This document shows positions 26,652 to 34,554 of a stretch of DNA of 64,000 nucleotides, in pieces. Each line of letters starts with the position of its first letter. Position 1 is the stretch's first letter. Made by a program: the position numbers and the translations under genes. The notes beneath the pieces are model-generated. The model did no database searches and was not told the origin of the DNA. It worked only from the letters and a program-made list of their open reading frames with translations. Origin of the DNA: Bin55 sp964572845 (GTDB taxonomy: Bacteria > Pseudomonadota > Gammaproteobacteria > Pseudomonadales > Azotimanducaceae); assembly GCA_964572845.1 (NCBI GenBank), contig CAZNFX010000012.1, forward strand, positions 39,764-103,763. The letters are read 5' to 3'.

Positions 26652-28550
26652 CTAGTCGGTCTGACTTCGCGCAAGCGAATGTCGATCGCCGGCCGTATGC
26701 AACATCCCATTGCGGTCTGCCTCCAATACAAAACGTTCCTCCACGAGTTGGTCCACTACAGCTCGTGCCCGCCGCACGTACTCGGATTTGGAGCACCTCC
26801 CAGAAAGACTGTTGTCAAACAAGGAAAATCCAACGAATTGGGCAATCTGATCCGTGGCGCCGTGATCGCTATGGCGTGGATTCCATCCCGAATGAATGCC
26901 AAGCGGTACCGCTAAATCGGGCAATCTGATTCCAGCTACCTCATTCAAATCCTCTCCAACATCGCAAACCAACGCCGGATATTGGTCCCCCTGCATTGCG
27001 GGAAACCTGCAAATGCCCTTTGAGGAGTGCGGACCAAGGTCCAGGGTGTTTAGATGAGTCAAAGACGTTGGATCTGGCAGATGGAGAAATCTCTTCGTCT
27101 GCGCAAATCTGTCAAGCACGACTTGTCGTCGTACCAAAGTACCTTCAGCAATTCGAGGTACTCGAGACATTGGGGGACTAGATTTGTCTTCAACCCATTC
27201 CACCATGTTCATGAGTGCGGCACGTATTAGCGGCGAATAGCTAACCGTGTTCATTGGATAGGCGACCCGGTCTCCCGTCAGCGCAAACCTGTTGGTTGGA
27301 GGTAGCACTGCGTTGATATGGTGAGTTCCAGCAAAGAGATAGATTCTTTCGCTCGGGTGAGGGTCCAGATCGCTCGCGCCGTCCGTGGAGATGTGAGAGA
27401 GCGCCGCATCTCCACGCCAATACTCCCACGATGTATTCGTGATCATGACCTTCGGAATGTCGTCGCGGCTTCGATAGAGTCCATCGTGTATGCCCGTCAA
27501 CGTGTCGGTAGTTGTACACCCGGCAAAGGGAAACGTCTGTCCGCATGCCGGCACCCCGATGCTCGAAGGTTGTGCAAACCTGTGGTTGAAGTCGCCTCGC
27601 TGGCCGCCGGCAATGTGCGGCATCAAGCCATCGAAAGCTGGCTGGCCGTTCTCGTCCAGCCACAAGCCCTCATAGAGCATGTGACGCAATACACGACCAG
27701 TTTGCGATGCGCCAAAACCGATGACTTTTGGCGCGGGAGGCGTAGGACCCGGATACTGGCCGGACCGAAAATACGATGCAGCATCCCGCAATGCGAGTAG
27801 ACCAAGTCCCACTACAGGAGCACCTTTGGCGGTGTAGACGAGCGTGTAGATCGTTCCTGCTTCGAAACCCTGCGACGAGTAAATGTGGTCATCGCTTGGT
27901 TCGACATTGCAGTCGTCCAACCTTCCAAACTCCCAGTCGGCACGGCTCCATGCGCTATGAATCTCGTTGCTGTTGGATCGTTCAAACAGACGTGCAGAAG
28001 ACCGAAAGTACTCGTGTGGCCGATATGATGCTGGCCCCAGCTGTCCCAGAAACAGATCCTTGGTGTACTTGGAGGGTTGAATCTGGCAAACGACGTCGCC
28101 GACGACAGATCGACCGTCCTCCATCGCTTCTGGTACATCCAGACTCATGCCTGCAGCATCGAACTGCCATCCCACAGACAGCAGCGCTATTCCTTGCCGA
28201 AAGAGAAATCCATCGCCCGCCGAACAGGGGTCGTTTAGCAATTCCTGCGGTTCGGCTTGATTGAACATGCGGAAGGAAAGGCGGTTTCCTCGGTTGGGCA
28301 CTTCCAGCAGAAGACACCGCGGTGGCCGTTCTACAGGTGTGATCAATGTGAAGTCGCCCGAGAACCGGACTTGGCCACTGCTATCAGTTGGTGCCATTTC
28401 AATGTCGACGATGCCGGAGTTTTGCCCGTGCCTTGGGTCAATCCCATAGACCAGTCTTCCGTCAATCCGCTGAAACGTACCGTATGCTCCGAAGTCTTGA
28501 CCATCGGCATAGGGGGCCTGGCTTTGTATCTCAATCGCAATTACGGCCAT
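26652..28550 (-). CDS. Large alpha/beta hydrolase-domain protein (PF20091-like)
   Basis: 632 residues, no signal peptide. Pattern of the alpha/beta hydrolase domain family 10: an N-terminal beta-rich region (PYADGQDFGAYGTFQRIDG, LLLEVPNRGN), then the nucleophile elbow VIGFGASQTGR with the serine, an insert region, ITNTSWEYWRGDAAL and LFAGTHHINAVLPP, and a histidine near the C-terminal HSGWNPRH. Probably an esterase or amidohydrolase; substrate unknown. It is convergent with the DUF1761 gene (16-base gap) and divergent from sufB. Confidence 0.8.
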   Translation of the reverse strand: MAVIAIEIQSQAPYADGQDFGAYGTFQRIDGRLVYGIDPRHGQNSGIVDIEMAPTDSSGQVRFSGDFTLITPVERPPRCLLLEVPNRGNRLSFRMFNQAEPQELLNDPCSAGDGFLFRQGIALLSVGWQFDAAGMSLDVPEAMEDGRSVVGDVVCQIQPSKYTKDLFLGQLGPASYRPHEYFRSSARLFERSNSNEIHSAWSRADWEFGRLDDCNVEPSDDHIYSSQGFEAGTIYTLVYTAKGAPVVGLGLLALRDAASYFRSGQYPGPTPPAPKVIGFGASQTGRVLRHMLYEGLWLDENGQPAFDGLMPHIAGGQRGDFNHRFAQPSSIGVPACGQTFPFAGCTTTDTLTGIHDGLYRSRDDIPKVMITNTSWEYWRGDAALSHISTDGASDLDPHPSERIYLFAGTHHINAVLPPTNRFALTGDRVAYPMNTVSYSPLIRAALMNMVEWVEDKSSPPMSRVPRIAEGTLVRRQVVLDRFAQTKRFLHLPDPTSLTHLNTLDLGPHSSKGICRFPAMQGDQYPALVCDVGEDLNEVAGIRLPDLAVPLGIHSGWNPRHSDHGATDQIAQFVGFSLFDNSLSGRCSKSEYVRRARAVVDQLVEERFVLEADRNGMLHTAGDRHSLARSQTD

Positions 28551-28659
28551 GGTTTGCTGTCCAAATAGTCAGTATTCCTCGTATCAGGCTGCTTGGCTGT
28601 GCTCGAGTGGCATGCCGTAGGCTTGAATTAAAATTAGTTGCCAACAATTCACACGAAGT

Positions 28660-30132
28660 ATGACCACCAAGACAAATCCAACTCCGAAAGACTTTGTCCA
28701 ACGAGAATACGAGGCAGGTTTTGTAACGGACATTGTCTCCGAAACTCTTCCACCCGGGCTTTCGGAGGATATTGTGCGTCGCATTTCTCGCATCAAATCC
28801 GAACCGGAGTGGTTGACCGAGTGGAGATTGGATGCCTTCCAGCGCTGGAGCGCAATGAAGGAACCTCAATGGGCACATGTGAAGTTTCCGCCCATTGACT
28901 ATCAGGCAATTTCCTACTTTTCAGCACCCAAAGGTGACAAGCCCAAGAGCTTGGATGAGGTCGATCCGGAACTGCTTCGTACATACGAGAAGCTGGGTAT
29001 CCCCCTGCACGAACAAAAGGCATTGGCGGGAGTTCAAGAAGATCCTGAACAAAATCCCGTGGCAGTCGACGCTGTCTTCGACAGCGTTTCGATTACGACG
29101 ACCTTCAAAGAAACGCTCCGAGAGCATGGCGTCGTGTTTTGTTCCTTCTCAGAAGCAGTTCAATCCCACCCGGAGCTGGTTCGAGAGTACCTAGGCTCGG
29201 TGGTGCCAAAATCGGATAATTTCTACGCTGCGCTGAATTCGGCCGTATTCAGCGACGGTACGTTTGTGTACGTTCCGGAAGGGGTGCGGTGCCCCATGGA
29301 ACTTCTTACGTACTTCCGGATCAATGCAGCGAATACAGGTCAATTCGAACGTACCTTAATCATTGCAGATAAGGGATCCTACGTGAGTTATCTGGAAGGC
29401 TGTACAGCTCCAATGCGTGACGAGAATCAGCTCCATGCAGCAGTTGTCGAGCTTGTTGCCCTCGACGATGCCAAGATCAAGTACTCGACTGTCCAAAACT
29501 GGTACCCCGGAGACGAGTCAGGGGAAGGTGGCATCTACAACTTCGTGACCAAACGCGGTGCGTGCCGGGGAGTTAGGTCCCACATCAGCTGGACCCAGGT
29601 GGAGACGGGATCTGCGATTACGTGGAAGTACCCAAGCGTGCTGTTGCGCGGCGACGGTTCCAAGGGAGAGTTCTACTCCGTAGCACTAACCAACAACTAC
29701 CAGCAGGCGGACACCGGCACCAAAATGACCCACATCGGCCGGGACACTACAAGCACCATTGTGTCCAAAGGCATTAGTGCGGGACAGAGCTCGAACGCCT
29801 ACCGTGGGCTGGTACGAATGAATCCAGGAGCCAAAAATGCTCGTAACCACACTCAATGCGACTCACTGCTGATTGGATCAAAATGTGCCGCCCACACATT
29901 TCCGTATATCGAATCGCGCCGACAAGATGCGATAGTTGAGCACGAAGCCACAACGACGAAAGTTAGCGATGATCAACTGTTCCTATGTCGCCAACGGGGA
30001 ATTGGTCCTGAGAAGGCAGTCTCCATGATCGTGAATGGATTCTGCCGCGAAGTCTTCAGGGAACTCCCAATGGAATTTGCTGTGGAAGCTTCAAAGCTAC
30101 TCGAAGTAAGCCTGGAAGGGGCTGTCGGTTGA
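28660..30132 (+). CDS. sufB: Fe-S cluster assembly protein SufB
   Basis: Scaffold component of the SufBC2D complex on which Fe-S clusters form. 490 residues: EWRLDAFQRWSAMKEPQWA, SDGTFVYVPEGV, YLEGCTAPMRDENQLHAAVVE, the GGIYNFVTKRGACRG segment and YRGLVRMNPGAKNARNHTQC. The C-terminal region ends QRGIGPEKAVSMIVNGFCREV. It starts a seven-gene operon. No IscR/SufR gene or recognisable binding site was seen in the 109-base divergent gap. Confidence 0.97.
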   Translation: MTTKTNPTPKDFVQREYEAGFVTDIVSETLPPGLSEDIVRRISRIKSEPEWLTEWRLDAFQRWSAMKEPQWAHVKFPPIDYQAISYFSAPKGDKPKSLDEVDPELLRTYEKLGIPLHEQKALAGVQEDPEQNPVAVDAVFDSVSITTTFKETLREHGVVFCSFSEAVQSHPELVREYLGSVVPKSDNFYAALNSAVFSDGTFVYVPEGVRCPMELLTYFRINAANTGQFERTLIIADKGSYVSYLEGCTAPMRDENQLHAAVVELVALDDAKIKYSTVQNWYPGDESGEGGIYNFVTKRGACRGVRSHISWTQVETGSAITWKYPSVLLRGDGSKGEFYSVALTNNYQQADTGTKMTHIGRDTTSTIVSKGISAGQSSNAYRGLVRMNPGAKNARNHTQCDSLLIGSKCAAHTFPYIESRRQDAIVEHEATTTKVSDDQLFLCRQRGIGPEKAVSMIVNGFCREVFRELPMEFAVEASKLLEVSLEGAVG

Positions 30133-30878
30133 GCCTGCTCGATATAACGGGTCTCGTAGTTAGCGTCGGTGGCAAGGAGATCCTTAAGGGACTCGACCTG
30201 GAGGTCAATGCTGGCGAGGTCCATGCGATCATGGGCCCCAATGGGTCTGGCAAGAGCACGCTGACGAATGCCTTGGCTGGAAGAGATGGCTACGCAGTGG
30301 AGCAAGGACATGTACTGTTCGATTCCGTCGACCTGACGGAATTGGATCCGGAAGAGAGATCGCATGCTGGTCTCTTTCTGGCGTTCCAGTATCCGGTCGA
30401 AATTCCAGGTGTGACCAATATGGAGTTTCTCAAGACTGCTGTCGACAGCCACCGAGAGATTCATGGTCAGCAAGCGCAGACTGCAGTGGAGTTCATGAAG
30501 AGTTTACGCAACTTGGCGCATCGATTGGAACTCAATCCCGATTTCTTGAAACGGGGGGTAAATGAAGCGTTCTCCGGAGGCGAAAAGAAACGTAACGAAA
30601 TTCTGCAAATGCTATGTCTCAATCCTCGGCTTGCACTGCTTGACGAAACCGATTCGGGACTCGACATCGATGCACTCCAAATCGTTGCTAAAGGCATTAA
30701 GGAATTCTGCGATCACACTAACGCCGTTGTGCTGGTGACCCACTACCAGCGTCTGCTGAACTACATTGCACCTGACTTTGTTCATGTGCTCCTAGATGGA
30801 CGAATAGTGAAGTCCGGGGATGCCTCGCTTGCTCTCGAGTTGGAGAGCAGGGGCTACGGTTGGCTGAACGGTTCTTAG
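30129..30878 (+). CDS. sufC: Fe-S cluster assembly ATPase SufC
   Basis: ABC-type ATPase of the SufBC2D complex, 249 residues. Walker A GPNGSGKSTL, the Q-loop region FLAFQYPVEIPGV, the SufC signature FSGGEKKRNEILQM and Walker B LALLDETDSGLD. It begins with a TTG overlapping the sufB stop (TTGA), the arrangement expected for coupled translation. Confidence 0.97.
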   Translation: MSLLDITGLVVSVGGKEILKGLDLEVNAGEVHAIMGPNGSGKSTLTNALAGRDGYAVEQGHVLFDSVDLTELDPEERSHAGLFLAFQYPVEIPGVTNMEFLKTAVDSHREIHGQQAQTAVEFMKSLRNLAHRLELNPDFLKRGVNEAFSGGEKKRNEILQMLCLNPRLALLDETDSGLDIDALQIVAKGIKEFCDHTNAVVLVTHYQRLLNYIAPDFVHVLLDGRIVKSGDASLALELESRGYGWLNGS

Positions 30879-30907
30879 ATCAGCACTCCCGATTGGGCTT
30901 GTACACC

Positions 30908-32014
30908 ATGACCACTACTCCGACTTCGATGTTCGCACCTTGGATGACCAGATGCCAAGCGCAACAAGTACTGAGTGACTTGGGACTGCCGAAGTTCAGA
31001 ACAGAATCGTGGAAATACACCAATCCTCAGCCACTTATTGACGCATTGGATGGAGTAGTAGGAGCCAATGGCGAATCAGTCTCATCGCTCAACGATGGTG
31101 TTGAGTTATGCCCTCTTTCCTCTCCAAGAGCAAAGTCTCTCGCCAACCCAAAGATGGGCTCCGTAGTCGCCGGTGGACAATCGTCGCCAATGCTGGCGCT
31201 CAACTTGATGAATCTTGCCAGTGGATACGTGGTTCGAGCAGAACCTACCGAGGGAGACTCATTTCCAATCTTGACAATCGACGCAGGATCAAGTCGATGC
31301 GAACGGTTTCTAATCGTCGTGGAATGCGGGGCGACCCTACAAGTGGAGGAAACGTGTACTGGCGGCAATCGAGTCTTCGAATGTGTAGTTGAAGATGGAG
31401 CCACGCTAAACCACAAGCGATTTCAAAACCCCACGGAACAAGTGGAATACGGGCACATTTCAGTTCATGTCGGTGCGAATTCTTCCTATAGACTCGAACA
31501 GTTTTCCACTGGGGCGCAAGTCCGAAGAAACGAAATTGTCGTTGACATTCTGGGCGAAGAGTCCAAAGTATCGATTGAAGGAGGTTGGAGATTGGCGGAT
31601 CGAACACATGTGGACTCGCAAATTTCAGTCAACCACCTTTCACCTCGCTCGGAAAGCGAAATGAAGTTCCACGGAGTGGTGGGGGGAAGATCGCGAGCGG
31701 TCTTCAATGGTCGCATACATATCGCTCGAGATGCTCAGCACACCGCCGCGCACCTAACCAACAAGAACATTTTGACCAGCGATACAGCTGAGGTCTACAC
31801 CAAACCCGAGCTTGAAATCTATGCAGATGACGTTGCATGCTCCCACGGCGCAACCTCGGGCCAGCTTGACGAAGCACAGTTGTTGTACATGCGTACACGA
31901 GGAATTTCCAAGGATCAATCCCGCGAAATGTTGCTCAATGGATTCCTCAACGAAGTGGTGACTGATTTGGCAGGAGGTCGTCTACTCGGCGTTACTAGTG
32001 CGGAGCGGCTATGA
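30908..32014 (+). CDS. sufD: Fe-S cluster assembly protein SufD
   Basis: SufB paralogue completing the scaffold. From the ATG at 30908 it has 368 residues; the open frame reaches back to a TTG at 30860 inside sufC, but MTTTPTSMFAPWMTRC looks like a natural start. Features: FRTESWKYTN, RFLIVVECGATLQVEETC, the C-terminal DDVACSHGATSGQLDEAQLLYMRTRGI and FLNEVV. The ATGA junction with sufS indicates coupling. Confidence 0.95.
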   Translation: MTTTPTSMFAPWMTRCQAQQVLSDLGLPKFRTESWKYTNPQPLIDALDGVVGANGESVSSLNDGVELCPLSSPRAKSLANPKMGSVVAGGQSSPMLALNLMNLASGYVVRAEPTEGDSFPILTIDAGSSRCERFLIVVECGATLQVEETCTGGNRVFECVVEDGATLNHKRFQNPTEQVEYGHISVHVGANSSYRLEQFSTGAQVRRNEIVVDILGEESKVSIEGGWRLADRTHVDSQISVNHLSPRSESEMKFHGVVGGRSRAVFNGRIHIARDAQHTAAHLTNKNILTSDTAEVYTKPELEIYADDVACSHGATSGQLDEAQLLYMRTRGISKDQSREMLLNGFLNEVVTDLAGGRLLGVTSAERL

Positions 32015-33225
32015 GCACCGGTTTCGTCCCGCCGCGGCACGAGTTTCCGTTGCTCAACAGTCGTGAGCGCATTGCGTATCTCGACAATGCAGCCACAACG
32101 CAAAAGCCCAAGGTCGTTCTTGATGCCCTCGCCGACTTCTATACGAACCACAATGCCAATGTTCACCGCAGTGCTCATGCGATTAGCGATGAGGCAACGC
32201 GACTTTTTGAAGATGCGCGGCAGCATGTAAGCGAGTTTCTAGGCGCAAGCGCACGAGAGGAGATCGTCTGGACGAGAGGGACAACGGAAGCAATCAACTT
32301 GGTCGCCAACGCCTTTGCGCCGACGGTGTTGACGCCCAATACGACCGTGGTCATCTCGGTGATGGAGCATCATTCGAACATCGTTCCGTGGCAACTCGCG
32401 TGCGCCAAATCCGGAGCGCGGCTTCGAGCTATCGGTGTTACGCCTTCCGGGTGTTTAGATCTCGATCACTATAAAGAACTGCTAAAGGAAAATGTTCGCA
32501 TCGTTGCTGTGGGGCACATATCCAACGCTCTGGGCACAATAAACCCCATACACGAGATAGTCGAATTGGCCCATGAAGTTGGCGCTACGGTACTGATAGA
32601 TGGCGCACAAGCAGCGGCACATGCACCCATTGACGTAACGTCCTTGGATTGCGATTTCTACGCATTTTCGGGACACAAGGTATATGGGCCAACAGGTATC
32701 GGTGCACTCTATGGCAAGTTAAACCTGCTCGAGTCGATGCCGCCCTGGCAGGGCGGCGGCGAAATGATCGAGCGTGTAATGGTGGAACAGTCGACATTTC
32801 AACCTCCACCGTTCCGCTTCGAAGCTGGAACTCCTGATATCTCTGGCCCGGTGGGATTGCAGGCGGCATTGGGCTTTTTGGACTCCTGCGTAGAAGCGGG
32901 ACTGGCTGAATACGAGAATTCCTTGCTCAACTACGCAAGTTCGTCACTAAAGCAGCTTGAAGGACTAAGAATTGTTGGAGAAGCGCCGGAAAAGAGTCCG
33001 ATAGTCTCGTTTCTCGTAGAGGGAACCCATCCAAATGACATGGCAACCATGTTGGACCAGCAGAATGTGGCCGTGCGTGCTGGCCATCACTGCGCCATGC
33101 CGCTCATGGATCACTTTGGAATTCCGGGCACCATTCGTGCCTCTTTCGGTCTATATAATTCGACACAAGAGATTGACCGATTGGTTGAAGCTATAAGTGT
33201 AGGGTCTCGGATCCTAAAGGCTTGA
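32011..33225 (+). CDS. sufS: Cysteine desulfurase SufS
   Basis: PLP-dependent enzyme that takes sulfur from cysteine as a persulfide. 404 residues: YLDNAATTQKPKVVLDAL, ANVHRSAHAISDEAT, WTRGTTEAINLVA, VMEHHSNIVPWQ, the PLP lysine in FYAFSGHKVYGPTGIG, and the active-site cysteine in VRAGHHCAMPLM. The RAGHHC form with a short cysteine loop is the group II (SufS) type, which depends on SufE, encoded downstream. Confidence 0.97.
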   Translation: MSTGFVPPRHEFPLLNSRERIAYLDNAATTQKPKVVLDALADFYTNHNANVHRSAHAISDEATRLFEDARQHVSEFLGASAREEIVWTRGTTEAINLVANAFAPTVLTPNTTVVISVMEHHSNIVPWQLACAKSGARLRAIGVTPSGCLDLDHYKELLKENVRIVAVGHISNALGTINPIHEIVELAHEVGATVLIDGAQAAAHAPIDVTSLDCDFYAFSGHKVYGPTGIGALYGKLNLLESMPPWQGGGEMIERVMVEQSTFQPPPFRFEAGTPDISGPVGLQAALGFLDSCVEAGLAEYENSLLNYASSSLKQLEGLRIVGEAPEKSPIVSFLVEGTHPNDMATMLDQQNVAVRAGHHCAMPLMDHFGIPGTIRASFGLYNSTQEIDRLVEAISVGSRILKA

Positions 33226-33232
33226 CTGCACC

Positions 33233-33595
33233 ATGCACGCAGAAACATACGATCCAATGCAACTGTCCTTGACCGCACGAGCTCAAGCACATGTGCAGCA
33301 GCAGTTGGCCAAGGAAGACGCGCATGCCCTAGTGCTCGGAATAACGGAAACTGGGTGCAACGGCTACATGTACGAGCTTGACTTCTTGCGCGACCAAAGC
33401 GACATGCCGGCCGGCCGTGCGTTCCAGTTTGGCGACGAAGTGACCATTTTTGTGTCTGACGACGACTGGGAAATGCTACGAGGAACGCAAATCGACTACG
33501 TGACCGAGGGCTTGAACTCGTCGCTGAAGTTCAAGAACCCTAACGCGGACACACTGTGCGGATGCGGAGAAAGCTTCTCGATTCGTGGAACGTAG
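33233..33595 (+). CDS. sufA: A-type Fe-S carrier (SufA/IscA/ErpA-like, HesB family)
   Basis: 120 residues that carry nascent Fe-S clusters to targets. The conserved cysteines are in TETGCNGYMYELDF and the C-terminal LCGCGESFSI. It sits between sufS and sufT, the usual place for the SUF A-type carrier. Its 3' end overlaps sufT by 11 bases. Confidence 0.92.
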   Translation: MHAETYDPMQLSLTARAQAHVQQQLAKEDAHALVLGITETGCNGYMYELDFLRDQSDMPAGRAFQFGDEVTIFVSDDDWEMLRGTQIDYVTEGLNSSLKFKNPNADTLCGCGESFSIRGT

Positions 33596-34109
33596 ACTAA
33601 TTGCGGTAAGCCGGCCGGTAGAAGCTCGGCTAGTTCCTACTGGAACGAGCATAACTATTCCCGAAGGAGTCTTCGTCACCTTGACGCAAGCTCTGGGCGG
33701 CACGTACACGGTCGTCTACAACGGAAACATGGCTCGTATCGAGGCCGAGAATGCGGACGCTCTTGGGTTTGAGCCTGAAATCCTGACCTTCGAGCCTCCA
33801 TTGGATGGAAAGGTCTCGTCGGATCAAGTGTGGCAAGCACTGCGCTCCATTCACGATCCTGAGATCCCGGTAAACGTTGTGGACTTGGGTCTAATCTATG
33901 ACGTAGCTATAGCTCGTGATCAGGTCGACATCACTATGACATTGACAGCACCAGGGTGCGGGATGGGTCCCGTACTGGTGAAGGATGTCGAAGAGCGTAT
34001 AGGCAAAGTTCCCCATGTTCAGCAGGTGTCAGTCGATCTTGTGTTTGACCCGCCCTGGTCTAGGGACTTGATGTCGGAGGAAGCTCAGCTCGAACTAGGC
34101 TTGTTCTAG
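33585..34109 (+). CDS. sufT: SufT family Fe-S assembly protein (MIP18/DUF59)
   Basis: 174 residues; helps Fe-S protein maturation (linked to lipoate metabolism in Staphylococcus). An N-terminal extension (PEGVFVTLTQALGGTYTVVYNG) is followed by the MIP18/DUF59 domain: QALRSIHDPEIPVNVVDLGL, ITMTLTAPGCGMGPVLVKDVE and VFDPPWSRDLMSEEAQLELG. GTG start at 33585 inside the carrier gene. It is in the operon between the carrier and sufE. Confidence 0.93.
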   Translation: MERRLIAVSRPVEARLVPTGTSITIPEGVFVTLTQALGGTYTVVYNGNMARIEAENADALGFEPEILTFEPPLDGKVSSDQVWQALRSIHDPEIPVNVVDLGLIYDVAIARDQVDITMTLTAPGCGMGPVLVKDVEERIGKVPHVQQVSVDLVFDPPWSRDLMSEEAQLELGLF

Positions 34110-34113
34110 CACC

Positions 34114-34536
34114 ATGGTTGATCTCGGTGAGATCAAGGACACATTCCAATTCTTCGATGACTGGGAGGACAAATATCGCTTTGTCCTAGACCTAGGAAAG
34201 TCGCTACCTGATTTGCCCGACCACAAGAAAACGGAAGCCAACATTGTCCGTGGATGCCAGAGTCAGGTGTGGCTCGTGGCTCACTATGATCATTCCGCGA
34301 ACCGTCTTGAATTCGAAATAGATAGCGATGCCCACATCGTTCGGGGACTCATTGCGATCATTCAATCGGCCTACGCCGATCTTTCCCCCGATTCCATCGT
34401 TGACTACGACATCGAAGGACTCTTTTCTGAACTGAATTTGTTCTCACACTTGAGTGCGGCACGTGGAAACGGACTGCGGGCAATGGTGCAGCGCATACGC
34501 ACGGAAGCCCATGGCTACCGACATCAACCCAACTAG
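34114..34536 (+). CDS. sufE: Sulfur acceptor protein SufE
   Basis: 140 residues. It accepts sulfur from SufS and stimulates it. FFDDWEDKYRFVLDLGKSLP, KTEANIVRGCQSQVW with the acceptor cysteine, and the C-terminal LFSHLSAARGNGLRAMV match the family. Last gene of the suf operon, four bases after sufT; convergent with uvrA 18 bases away, with no obvious hairpin between them. Confidence 0.95.
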   Translation: MVDLGEIKDTFQFFDDWEDKYRFVLDLGKSLPDLPDHKKTEANIVRGCQSQVWLVAHYDHSANRLEFEIDSDAHIVRGLIAIIQSAYADLSPDSIVDYDIEGLFSELNLFSHLSAARGNGLRAMVQRIRTEAHGYRHQPN

Positions 34537-34554
34537 CTGCATGATCTCGTAGTG

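Noticed and set aside
26679..28264. Several plus-strand frames opposite the alpha/beta hydrolase gene
   Set aside because: They lack motifs and ribosome-binding sites and lie antisense to a continuous 632-residue gene.
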